The notes beneath the pieces were generated by a model, which was not told where the DNA came from, made no database searches, and saw only the letters and a program-made list of their open reading frames with translations. This document shows positions 1 through 7,066 of a stretch of 14,790 bases of DNA, piece after piece. The stretch comes from Paracoccaceae bacterium (GTDB lineage Bacteria > Pseudomonadota > Alphaproteobacteria > Rhodobacterales > Rhodobacteraceae). The position numbers were made by a program, and so were the translations under genes. Numbering within the stretch: position 1 is the stretch's first letter; each line of letters starts with the position of its first letter. Where the stretch lies: contig NVQY01000155.1 in assembly GCA_002400675.1 (NCBI GenBank), positions 1 through 14,790 on the forward strand. Direction: 5' to 3'.

Positions 1-431
1 TGGCGTTCCCCGTGCGCCAGATGCCCCAGATCGGCGCGCGCGATTGGCGAAAGGGCAAGCCTTTCAATCACTTCGTCGGTTTTTCGGTTGGCCTCGGTTG
101 GTACATGAAACCGCCGCGCGGCCAGCCAGATGTTTTCGAACACGCTTAACCCGTCCATCACATTGGGGGTCTGGGTCTTGATCCCGACCCCAAGCGAGGC
201 CACCTGATGCGGCATCCACCCGGTGGTTTCCACGCCGCGCATGAACACCTGTCCCTCAGTAGGGGTCAGCATGCCGGTCACGCATTTGAAGAACGTCGAT
301 TTGCCCGCGCCATTAGGGCCGATCAGACAGCGTAGTTCGCGCGCGCGCAGTTTGAAATTCACATTATCCGAGGCCACGACCCCGCCAAAGCGCATGGTCA
401 GGCGTTGCGTTTCCAGAACCACTTCAGCCAT
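1..431 (-). CDS. Branched-chain amino acid/urea-type ABC transporter ATP-binding protein (LivG/UrtD-like), N-terminal part
   Basis: This is the cytoplasmic ATPase of a HAAT-family importer; it energises uptake of the ligand delivered by the binding protein encoded at 2429-3649. The visible 143 residues start MAEVVLETQ, contain a perfect Walker A (GPNGAGKST, near residue 40) and a Q-loop region (KTQTPNVMDGLSVFENI), and reach a signature-like LAHGERQ at the window edge. Known LivG proteins usually have LSxGQQ here, whereas UrtD-type ATPases carry a HGE/HGQ variant, so this one leans towards the urea/amide branch. The start ATG overlaps the end of the upstream permease gene by 8 nt (ATGGCTGA), which indicates translational coupling. 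The C-terminal part, with Walker B, lies outside the window. A second ATPase (LivF/UrtE) would be expected further left. The substrate is inferred, not shown. Confidence 0.93.
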   Translation of the reverse strand, partial: MAEVVLETQRLTMRFGGVVASDNVNFKLRARELRCLIGPNGAGKSTFFKCVTGMLTPTEGQVFMRGVETTGWMPHQVASLGVGIKTQTPNVMDGLSVFENIWLAARRFHVPTEANRKTDEVIERLALSPIARADLGHLAHGER

Positions 432-1461
432 TGCCGCGCCCCCGGTTACGCATCCGGCGCGCCTGATGAACCCGACTGAACGGGCGGCGGCCAAAGCTGG
501 TTTTCCACAGCGAAGCAACCGCCGGCACCACGCCCTTGGGCAGGAACAACACGAACAGCACAAGGATCAGCCCCATGATCAGCGTGTTATCAATCAGGCT
601 TTGCTGGCCCAGCATGAACTTGAGATAAGCCAGCCCCGCCGCGCCCAGAATTGGCCCAACCCTTGTGCCCAGCCCACCGACGATGCACCAGATGATGATC
701 TCGGCCGATTGCCCCAGCGAAAACAACCCCGGCGTGACGATCTCTCCCCAGTTGGCAAACAGTGCGCCCGCCAGCCCGGCAATCGCCGCGCCGATGGCAA
801 ACAGCACGGTTTTGCGCGCGGCGATGTCATAGCCCATCAGCGACATGCGCACCTCGTTTTCGCGGATGCCCAACGCGATCCGGCCAAAGCTGGACCTGAG
901 AAGGGCGGTGACCAGCAGGTAAACGATAACCAGCAGAGCGGCGCAGACATAGTAATAGGCGTCGCCCCAGATATACGCCTCAGGATTGCCCGGAACGTTC
1001 AGCGTCTGAAAGCCGGGAATGCCGTTGAACCCGCCAAGGCGCGCCTTGCCGATCACATATTGCGGGCCTGCGGTCGAGTTGATGAATTTGAACAGGATCA
1101 GCGTCACCACAAGGGTGATGACGCCCAGGTAAACGTCCCCCAGCCGCCCGTAAAACATCATCGCCCCCAGCAACAGGGCAAACCCTGCCGGGACCAGAAC
1201 AGCCAGAATCATCGGCCATGTGCTTTCGCCAAAATTGATGGCGGCAATCGCGTAAACATATGCGCCTAAACCAAAAAACGCCGCCTGTCCAAAGCATAAA
1301 ATGCCGCCGAACCCCCAGATCAGGCCTAGACTAAAGCCAAGCATTCCGTAGATGATCAGGATGGTTAACGTGTAGGTGCTGATCATCAGCGGTGCCAGCC
1401 AGATCAACACCACGGCCACCGCTAGCGTGACCGCGCCCTCTTTGGCCCATGGCCCCTGCAT
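424..1461 (-). CDS. ABC transporter inner-membrane permease, LivM/UrtC-like
   Basis: This is the second transmembrane subunit of the importer. The 345-residue protein is almost entirely hydrophobic helices. It carries the LivM hallmarks YGMLGFSLGLIWGFGGILCFGQAAFFGLGAY near the N-terminus and a cytoplasmic coupling segment RIALGIRENEVRMSLMGYD about two thirds along. It ends in a basic, arginine-rich tail (RRMRNRGRGNG) that is unusually charged. I prefer the ATG at 1461. It has AAGGA eight bases upstream and shares one base with the stop of the preceding permease (TGATG). A GTG at 1464 is the alternative. The 3' end overlaps the ATPase start. Compared with LivM of E. coli it is short, like UrtC and other roseobacter LivM proteins. 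Substrate specificity cannot be read from the permease. Confidence 0.94.
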   Translation of the reverse strand: MQGPWAKEGAVTLAVAVVLIWLAPLMISTYTLTILIIYGMLGFSLGLIWGFGGILCFGQAAFFGLGAYVYAIAAINFGESTWPMILAVLVPAGFALLLGAMMFYGRLGDVYLGVITLVVTLILFKFINSTAGPQYVIGKARLGGFNGIPGFQTLNVPGNPEAYIWGDAYYYVCAALLVIVYLLVTALLRSSFGRIALGIRENEVRMSLMGYDIAARKTVLFAIGAAIAGLAGALFANWGEIVTPGLFSLGQSAEIIIWCIVGGLGTRVGPILGAAGLAYLKFMLGQQSLIDNTLIMGLILVLFVLFLPKGVVPAVASLWKTSFGRRPFSRVHQARRMRNRGRGNG

Positions 1462-2327
1462 CACATTTTTCCTTTAAAGAACTTGGCCGTGACGCCCTGC
1501 GGTAACAACCGCAGTAGGATCACCGCCGAAACCAGTAGAGCGACTTCACCAAACACCGGGGATATGGCAAAGGTGAACACCTGATTGACCACTCCAAACA
1601 GGCTTGCGCTGCTGATCAACCCGGCCACCAGCGACGGGCCTCCGGCAATTACCGTGATAAAGGCCTTGGCGATATACGCCCCACCCGAGGTCGGCACCAA
1701 CCCGACCAGTGGGGCCAGCACCGCCCCCGCCAGACCGGACAGCGCAGAGCCGCAAAAGAAGGTTGCCATGTAGATGCGATCTGGGCTGTAGCCCAGGGCG
1801 GCGGCCATGTCGGGGCGCTGCATCGTGCCCCGGGCGATCAACCCCAGCCGGGTGGATTTCAGCACCACCAGCATGGCAATGACCAGAACCACCGCCACCA
1901 CGATGATAAAGAAGTTGTAGCCGTTGATCTGATAATTTCCGACCGTGAAACCGGGGATCGGGGTTGAGATGCCGGTGGTGGTATTGCCGAATATCATCGT
2001 CGCAAGGCCAATAAACAAAAGGCTTAAGCCCCATGTCGCCAGCATCGTGTCAACCAGCCGTCCGTAAAGATGGCGGATCACCAGCCGTTCCACCACCAAG
2101 CCGATCAGCCCGACCACAAGCGGGGCAATGATCAGCATGGCGACAAATATATTCACCCCCAGGCCGACAGCGGTGATGGTGACGTAGCCGCCCATCATCA
2201 TGAATTCTCCATGTGCCAGATTGATGACTTTCATCATGCCGAACACCACGGCCAGCCCGGAACTGATCAGCACCAGCGAGGCGACGGCGTAGAGCATTTC
2301 CACAAGTATGACGACAGACAGATCCAT
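1461..2327 (-). CDS. ABC transporter inner-membrane permease, LivH/UrtB-like
   Basis: This is the first transmembrane subunit of the importer, 288 residues from the chosen start (MDLSVVILVEMLYAVASL). The LivH signature NLAHGEFMMMGGY is present near residue 38, as is the coupling loop with GLIARGTMQRPDMAAALGYS. An in-frame ATG at 2351 would add eight residues, but it lies inside a GC-rich hairpin (2351-2371) and has no ribosome-binding site. The ATG at 2327 has GAGGA upstream, at a long spacing of about 13 nt, and matches the usual N-terminus of the family. It is separated from the binding-protein gene by about 100 nt containing two hairpins, and runs directly into the second permease gene. 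Confidence 0.93.
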   Translation of the reverse strand: MDLSVVILVEMLYAVASLVLISSGLAVVFGMMKVINLAHGEFMMMGGYVTITAVGLGVNIFVAMLIIAPLVVGLIGLVVERLVIRHLYGRLVDTMLATWGLSLLFIGLATMIFGNTTTGISTPIPGFTVGNYQINGYNFFIIVVAVVLVIAMLVVLKSTRLGLIARGTMQRPDMAAALGYSPDRIYMATFFCGSALSGLAGAVLAPLVGLVPTSGGAYIAKAFITVIAGGPSLVAGLISSASLFGVVNQVFTFAISPVFGEVALLVSAVILLRLLPQGVTAKFFKGKM

Positions 2328-2350
2328 GCGGTTTACCGTTTCCTCAGGCA

Positions 2351-2398
2351 TGCCGGGAAAAGGCCCCGGCAGGGGGTCCGGGGCGGTGTTCCGCCCCG
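2351..2398 (-). promoter_or_regulatory. Tandem intercistronic hairpins between binding protein and permease genes
   Basis: Two GC-rich hairpins sit in the 100-nt gap. One is a perfect 8-bp stem CGGGGCGG/CCGCCCCG with a 4-nt loop (2379-2398). The other is a 7-bp stem TGCCGGG/CCCGGCA with a 7-nt loop (2351-2371). Neither is followed by a U-run in the direction of transcription, so they are not classic intrinsic terminators. Such elements after binding-protein genes commonly stabilise the upstream message and lower downstream expression, giving an excess of binding protein over permease. That role is inferred here from position. Confidence 0.6.
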
Positions 2399-2428
2399 AA
2401 TGTTACGTTTTGTACATTGCGAAACCGG

Positions 2429-3649
2429 TCAAATGTCGATTTCGTACTGCGTGTTGTCTCCTGGGTTGGCGGCCAGATCGCACACCGATTGGGTGTCAAT
2501 CGGCTGGCGCTGGGGCAAGGTTTCGATCACCTTCATGCCCTGATTTTCGAACTCCATCAGATGCACATCCAGCACCGCGTGGTGGGTCTTGGGATCAACG
2601 GTCACTTTGCCCGCCGGTCCGTCAATCGACAGACCGGATTCAAGGGCGGTGATAATCGCCTCGCGGTCAAGCGATCCGGCCTGGGCCACGGCCTTGGCCC
2701 AGGTCATCACGCCCTGATAGTTGGACACGGCAAGTTCGTGGATCGCTTTGCTGTCGCCATAGGCCGCCGCCCAAGCCGCCTTGAAGGCCGCGTTGGCCGG
2801 TGTGTCCAGTTCCTGCGAATAGTTGTAGGCGACCATGATGCCGTTGCCTTCGGCGGCGGTCAGCACCTTGTGTTCGTTGCCAACGCCAAGCGTGGTCGAG
2901 GCCAGCGGGATGCGGTCCTTCATGCCGGCCGCGGCCCATTGGCGGAAGAACGACAGATGCGCGCCCCCCACCAGCGGAGCGATCACCAGATCGGTGCCGG
3001 CGGTCTGGATCTTGGCGATGGTTGACCCGAAATCGCTGACGTCCAGCGGGAAGAAATCGACGCCAACGGTTTCACCGCCATTGTCGGTGACGAATTTCTG
3101 AATCCAGCGCGCGGTGATCTGGCCATAGTTGTAATCGGCGGCCAGAATATAAACCTTCTTGCCGGATTTCCCCATCGCGTAGGGCACCAGCGCCGCGACC
3201 TGCTGGGCCGGGGTGACGCCGTTGATGAAAATGTTGCGATCGCACACGCCGCCCTCATAGAGCACGTTGTAGAAATACAGGGTCTTGGTCTTGCGCATGG
3301 TCTGGCGAATCGCCTCGCGCGAGGCGGACAGGATGCCGCCCTGCACCACATCCACCTTGTCCTGACGGGTCAGTTGCTGGGCGTATTGCGAATAGAGAGC
3401 CATGTCGGACTGGGTGTCATAGGCGATCACTTCGACCTGTTTGCCCAGCAAGCCACCGGCGGCGTTGATCTGGCTGACCGCCAGCCGCATGGCCATGTCC
3501 ATGGGTTTGCCGTAGGCGTCGAAAATGCCCGAGGTATCCAGAACCGACCCCAGTTTGATGGTTTCCCCGGCGAGGGCAAACCCCGGCAGCATCGCCGCCC
3601 CGGTCAATGCTGCGGTGGTGCCCAGAAAGGCGCGTCTGTTCACTGTCAT
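2429..3649 (-). CDS. Tat-exported amide/urea-type ABC transporter substrate-binding protein (UrtA/FmdD/AmiC-like)
   Basis: This is the periplasmic ligand receptor of the importer, 406 residues. The N-terminus carries a twin-arginine signal (NRRAFLG, residues 4-10), a hydrophobic stretch and a likely cleavage after ALA at residue 27. The mature part begins GETIKLGSVLDTSGIFDAYGKPM and has the type I periplasmic-binding fold of the Peripla_BP_5 group. The run YNVLYEGGVCDRNIFINGVTP and the following YILAADYNYGQ resemble UrtA, FmdD and AmiC proteins, which bind urea, short amides or formamide. This is known family behaviour; the exact ligand here is inferred. The start ATG overlaps the flotillin stop in an ATGA and has GGGAG eight bases upstream. 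Tat export suggests folding or cofactor loading before secretion, although Tat signals are frequent on binding proteins in roseobacters. Confidence 0.92.
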   Translation of the reverse strand: MTVNRRAFLGTTAALTGAAMLPGFALAGETIKLGSVLDTSGIFDAYGKPMDMAMRLAVSQINAAGGLLGKQVEVIAYDTQSDMALYSQYAQQLTRQDKVDVVQGGILSASREAIRQTMRKTKTLYFYNVLYEGGVCDRNIFINGVTPAQQVAALVPYAMGKSGKKVYILAADYNYGQITARWIQKFVTDNGGETVGVDFFPLDVSDFGSTIAKIQTAGTDLVIAPLVGGAHLSFFRQWAAAGMKDRIPLASTTLGVGNEHKVLTAAEGNGIMVAYNYSQELDTPANAAFKAAWAAAYGDSKAIHELAVSNYQGVMTWAKAVAQAGSLDREAIITALESGLSIDGPAGKVTVDPKTHHAVLDVHLMEFENQGMKVIETLPQRQPIDTQSVCDLAANPGDNTQYEIDI

Positions 3650-5295
3650 GTCTTTTCTCCCGTTGGTTTCTTGTTGTCTGTGGTTTTTTCCTTGATCCGG
3701 TTGGCGTAATCGGCGGTGCGCCCGGCCAGATTGGCGTCGAAATCAAGACCGATTTCCGCGCCCATCTGTTTCATCGCCGGCAGGCGCACGGCCATGCCAA
3801 GTATCTGATCCATCGCCGCGCCAAAGGCCCCGTCGATGCCGCCCGTGCCGTCACCTGACCCGCCGCCCGATCCGCCGTTGCCGAAGCCGGCGATCTGGTT
3901 AATGCGGATTGAATCGATCTTTTCCACCGGCTTCATCATCTGCGTCATGATCTCTGGCATCCGGTCCAGCTTGCGTTCTTCGAGACGCATACGGATCACC
4001 GCGTCGCTGAGGGTGTTTTCAGCCGAGTTCAGGGCGGCCTGACCTGCGGCCATCGCTTCCATGCGGATCTGTTCGGCCTCGGCCCCGGTGGCGGCGGCGG
4101 TGGCCTCGGCCTTGGCGCGGGCCAGCAGGGTCGAGACCTCGCTTTTGACGCGCGCGTCTTCCAGTTCGGTGTTTTTTTGCTGTTTCAGGCGGGCGGTCTG
4201 GTGTTCGCGTTCGGCGGCGGCCTGTTCTTTCTGGGCCTGCACTTGTTCGCCGGCCACCAGAACCTGCGCGCGGGCGTTTTCCTCGGTGGCTTTGGCGGTG
4301 GCCTCTTCGGCGCGGCGCAGGGCCAGTTGAATGTCATTGGTGATGCGCGTTTCCTCTAGCGCCAGAATTGCGGCCATCTCGGCCCGGCGCAGGGTTTCGT
4401 CACTGGCGACCTGCGCGGATTTGGCCAGTTGGTCGTTTTCGATCCGGCTGGTTTCACTTGCCAGATGGGCCTCGGCCCGGGCCTGTTCTTCGCGCGATTT
4501 GGCGTCTGCCTCTAGCTTGGCCAGATGTTCCTGATTGGCGATCTCTGCGGCGCGTTCGGTCTGTTGCAGTTCAATCTGGCGCGTGTGCTGGGCCAGCCGA
4601 CTTTCGCGTACCGAGATTTCGGCCTCGGTTTCGATCTGAACCCGGGCCTTGCGCTGTTCGGCCACAAGTTCGGCCAGTCGTCGCATGCCGCGCGCGTTGA
4701 AGGTGTTGTTTTCGTTCATCTGGCTCAGGTCGCTTTGATCGACCGACACCAGCGAGGCCGACACCAGCGTCAGCCCGAGTTTGGCCGCCTGCGCCTCTAC
4801 CGCGCCGGCCACATCGGCGGTGAATCCGGCCCGGTCCAGATGGATTTCGTCCAGCGTTCGGGTTGCCGCCGCATTCTGGATCGCGTCAATCAGTGAGCCG
4901 GACAGGACCTCCTGCATGGCGTCGCCGCTGCGGGAAATCCGGTGGCCCAAGGCCTGCGCGGCGGTCGAGATTCCGTCATCGGTCGGGGCCACGCGCAGTT
5001 CGAATTCGAATTCCACATCGGCACGCATCTGGTCGCGGGTCAGCAGGGCATCGCGGCCCTTTCGGGCGGCCAGAAACGACTGAGAAACCATCGAGACCTT
5101 TTGCACCTGATGCAGGATCGGCAGGGCCAGACAGCCGCCATCAACCACCACAACCGCGCCGCCAAACCCGGTGCGCACCAACGCCGTGTCCAGCGTCGCC
5201 TTGGCAAAAAACCGTTGCAGGAACCAGATTGCCAACAACAAAACCAGCGCCAGAACAACAATCGAAACTATCCAGACCAAGGCGAAAACCCCCAT
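3646..5295 (-). CDS. Flotillin-like SPFH-domain membrane scaffold protein (YqiK/FloT type)
   Basis: From the ATG at 5295 the protein has 549 residues. It has an N-terminal membrane helix (residues about 3-25, VFALVWIVSIVVLALVLLL), then an SPFH domain (about 30-195) and a long Ala/Glu/Arg-rich coiled coil (about 205-445). After these come the typical flotillin segment EKIDSIRINQIAGFG, a Gly/Ser linker (GGSGGGSGDGTGG) and a short C-terminal domain. Flotillins oligomerise at the inner membrane and organise membrane microdomains and protein complexes. An upstream in-frame TTG at 5376 would add 27 residues, but it lies inside the operator-like palindrome and has no ribosome-binding site. The ATG at 5295 has AGGGG eight bases upstream. 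No NfeD partner is adjacent. Instead it overlaps the transporter binding-protein gene (ATGA), so it is very probably made together with the transporter. Confidence 0.9.
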   Translation of the reverse strand: MGVFALVWIVSIVVLALVLLLAIWFLQRFFAKATLDTALVRTGFGGAVVVVDGGCLALPILHQVQKVSMVSQSFLAARKGRDALLTRDQMRADVEFEFELRVAPTDDGISTAAQALGHRISRSGDAMQEVLSGSLIDAIQNAAATRTLDEIHLDRAGFTADVAGAVEAQAAKLGLTLVSASLVSVDQSDLSQMNENNTFNARGMRRLAELVAEQRKARVQIETEAEISVRESRLAQHTRQIELQQTERAAEIANQEHLAKLEADAKSREEQARAEAHLASETSRIENDQLAKSAQVASDETLRRAEMAAILALEETRITNDIQLALRRAEEATAKATEENARAQVLVAGEQVQAQKEQAAAEREHQTARLKQQKNTELEDARVKSEVSTLLARAKAEATAAATGAEAEQIRMEAMAAGQAALNSAENTLSDAVIRMRLEERKLDRMPEIMTQMMKPVEKIDSIRINQIAGFGNGGSGGGSGDGTGGIDGAFGAAMDQILGMAVRLPAMKQMGAEIGLDFDANLAGRTADYANRIKEKTTDNKKPTGEKT

Positions 5296-5357
5296 TATCG
5301 CGACCCCTGTCTGCCGTCGGGATTCCGAAGGCTGCGCAGGTGTGGCAACGGTGGTGG

Positions 5358-5404
5358 GTTTTAGTTTCCAATTCAAGTAAAATATTTGATTTGGAAACTA
5401 AAAC
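5358..5404. promoter_or_regulatory. 47-bp palindrome: paired inverted copies of the MarR-type operator
   Basis: The arms GTTTTAGTTTCCAA (5358-5371) and TTGGAAACTAAAAC (5391-5404) are perfect reverse complements over 14 bp. Pairing continues partly inward around a centre at 5381. Each half also resembles the site in the marR divergent gap. Positions 5359-5381 match 6593-6615 at 20 of 23 bases, and the opposite-strand copy (5403 to 5381) matches at 19 of 23. The two copies are 26 bp apart, centre to centre. The element lies between the stop of the amiC-like gene and the flotillin ATG at 5295. The reading as an operator is inferred from motif sharing. It is not followed by a U-run on either strand. 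Confidence 0.7.
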
Positions 5405-5419
5405 TTATAATGCGTTGAT

Positions 5420-6541
5420 TTATAAGGTTTTAATCACTTCAAACTTGTGCCCATCGGCGCGAGCAAGGTAGATTGGCGCGCGATGCTCTGGGCCTTTGGC
5501 GAGATTTTTGCGCCCGCTTCGGTAGAGGACCGGCAGGCAATCATAGCCGCTTTTGTCGCGCCACTGATCGGTGTAGCCATGCAACAGCCCGGCTAGAAAA
5601 TGCACCCCTTCATAGGTTGACTGGCCAATCGCATTCAGCACCGGGGCCTGATCGCCGTGCAGGGCGTAATAACGTTCCTTGAAGGCACAATTCGCGTCCG
5701 TTGCAAGGTTGCCGAAATAGGACGAGGCGGCAAACAACCGTTTGAGGCTGGAGGCCCCGCACGCCAGCAGGCCATTTTCTTCAAGCGCGCAGGAAAGCCG
5801 CACCACGCGCCGGTCCAGCCCGGCCTTGCCAAACGCCCGGTTGAACGCGATGGCATCCTGCCCGACCAGCGACAACAACAACGCTTCGGCCCCCGAGGCG
5901 TCGATCTCTTCCACCAGCCGGTCCATGTCCTTTAGCCCGAAGGGGACGTATTTTTCATAGGCCAGATGCACCGACATGCGCGACAGTTTCGATTTGGCAT
6001 AGGAATGAGAGGTGCGCGGCCAGACGTAATCATTGCCGATCAGCGCCCAGCTTTTGGGGCGGTAGCGGGTCTGCAAAAGCTCCATCGATGGGCCAAGCTG
6101 TTCCTGCGGCATCTCGCCGATGGCATAAAGCCCGGCGGTCTTTTCACCACCTTCATAGAGCGGCGTGTAGATGTAGGGCACGCGCTGGTGAACGACCTTG
6201 CTCAGGCGTTGGCGGACGGCGCTGATATGCATGCCGACAATCGCGTCAATCGACCCTGAATCGATCAGATCGTTGACCACTTCTTCGATGGGGACGGTGG
6301 CCTCAAGGGCGGCGTCGATCATGATCAGCTGCACCTTGCGCCCGCTTATCCCGTTGGCTTTGTTGAGTTCCTCAATCGCCACCTGCGCGCTGGAAATGCA
6401 CGAGGGTGCCCAGATTCCGGCCGAGCCGCACATGGGGATCAGCAGGGCAATACGATACGCGTCCCGCGACCGGGCCATCGGCCCGTCCCGCAAGTCACCC
6501 AATTCCGAGAGCAGCAGACTATCCGCCCCAAGCATCGTCAT
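5420..6541 (-). CDS. AmiC-like cytosolic periplasmic-binding-fold protein, putative amide sensor
   Basis: The product has 373 residues, close to the length of Pseudomonas AmiC, and begins with about 28 polar residues that contain no signal peptide. The binding domain then starts YRIALLIPMCGSAGIWAPSC. Motifs shared with the AmiC/UrtA/FmdD group include AIEELNKANGISGRKV, YTPLYEGGEKTAGLYAIGE, WALIGNDYVWPRTSHSYAK and a C-terminal YEGVHFLAGLL. In Pseudomonas, cytosolic AmiC senses amides and restrains the antiterminator AmiR. Here no AmiR is visible, but a divergent MarR regulator is. The start ATG at 6541 has AAGGA nine bases upstream. I infer a ligand-sensing or regulatory role. A transporter component with non-classical export cannot be excluded. 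Confidence 0.85.
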   Translation of the reverse strand: MTMLGADSLLLSELGDLRDGPMARSRDAYRIALLIPMCGSAGIWAPSCISSAQVAIEELNKANGISGRKVQLIMIDAALEATVPIEEVVNDLIDSGSIDAIVGMHISAVRQRLSKVVHQRVPYIYTPLYEGGEKTAGLYAIGEMPQEQLGPSMELLQTRYRPKSWALIGNDYVWPRTSHSYAKSKLSRMSVHLAYEKYVPFGLKDMDRLVEEIDASGAEALLLSLVGQDAIAFNRAFGKAGLDRRVVRLSCALEENGLLACGASSLKRLFAASSYFGNLATDANCAFKERYYALHGDQAPVLNAIGQSTYEGVHFLAGLLHGYTDQWRDKSGYDCLPVLYRSGRKNLAKGPEHRAPIYLARADGHKFEVIKTL

Positions 6542-6585
6542 ATCACCGCTTCCTTTCCGGTTTGTTTAAGGAGGCAGGCACATAG

Positions 6586-6618
6586 CAATTGATTTTACTT
6601 TCCAAGTCAAATAAATTG
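6586..6618. promoter_or_regulatory. Palindromic operator and divergent promoter region between amiC-like and marR
   Basis: A 33-bp dyad centred on 6602 reads CAATTnATTTnACTT, a three-base centre, then its mirror AAGTnAAATnAATTG. Long interrupted palindromes of this kind are typical for MarR-family dimers. A rightward promoter can be drawn inside it (TTGATT at 6589-6594, 17-bp spacer, TAAATT at 6612-6617). A weaker leftward one also fits (TTGACT on the minus strand with TGCTAT 17 bp later). Binding would therefore block both. The promoter hexamers are only partial matches; the palindrome itself is directly visible. Confidence 0.7.
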
Positions 6619-6623
6619 TGCCC

Positions 6624-6647
6624 ATGACACAAGTGGTGACAGCATGA
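6624..6647 (+). other. Possible 7-codon leader ORF overlapping the marR start
   Basis: An ATG at 6624 opens a seven-codon frame (MTQVVTA) whose TGA overlaps the marR ATG in an ATGA. No good ribosome-binding site precedes either start. The predicted transcription start of the rightward promoter would fall at about 6624, so the leader could be translated as a leaderless message and pass ribosomes on to marR. This may equally be chance. Confidence 0.3.
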
Positions 6648-7066
6648 ATGAACGCGCAAATCCGATCGGAAACTATGTCTCCTATGCGCTGGCGGCGGCC
6701 AACAGGGCGGTGAACCTGTCGCTGGCCGCGCGTCTGAAACAGCATGGCGTTCAGATCGAAGCCTGGCGGATCATGGAGACCCTGGACGGGGATCAGCGCC
6801 TGACCATGGGCGAACTGGCCGAGATTGTCCTGATCAATCCGCCGACCCTGAGCAAACTGGTTGACCGGATGGTATCCGACGGGTTTGTCCACCGCCATGT
6901 GGCGCAGAATGATCATCGTCAGGTGAACCTTTTGATCACCGCATTGGGGCAAAAGCGGATGATCCAGATCCGTCAGGAGATTCAGGATCAGGACGAACAG
7001 ATTTTCCAGAAACTTGGAAAAGAGCAAACCGAACTGTTGATTGGGATACTTCGCGGGTTGGCGTGA
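6644..7066 (+). CDS. MarR-family transcriptional regulator
   Basis: This is a 140-residue winged-helix dimer protein. The helix-turn-helix lies at about 46-82 (LTMGELAEIVLINPPTLSKLVDRMVSDG), the wing follows with the family-typical NDHRQVNLLIT (89-99), and a long C-terminal dimerisation helix closes the protein. MarR proteins normally repress their own and adjacent divergent genes and release DNA on binding a small ligand. The strong palindrome at 6586-6618 and the related pair at 5358-5404 suggest that this regulator acts on itself, the amiC-like gene and the flotillin-transporter genes. The ATG at 6644 lacks a good Shine-Dalgarno sequence (only GTGGTG nearby). No ligand can be inferred beyond the amide/urea flavour of the neighbours. 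Confidence 0.92.
   Translation: MNERANPIGNYVSYALAAANRAVNLSLAARLKQHGVQIEAWRIMETLDGDQRLTMGELAEIVLINPPTLSKLVDRMVSDGFVHRHVAQNDHRQVNLLITALGQKRMIQIRQEIQDQDEQIFQKLGKEQTELLIGILRGLA

Noticed and set aside
223-1269. Long plus-strand open frame opposite the LivM and ATPase genes
   Set aside because: It is the antisense shadow of high-GC coding sequence; the encoded protein is low-complexity and rich in Arg, Gln, Pro and His.
5358-5404. Large palindrome as an intrinsic terminator of the amiC-like gene
   Set aside because: Neither strand has a U-run after the stem, the stem is AT-rich, and both halves match the operator in the marR gap, so a DNA-binding site explains it better.
2417-5471. Several plus-strand open frames opposite the binding-protein and flotillin genes
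   Set aside because: All are antisense shadows with skewed composition and no motifs.
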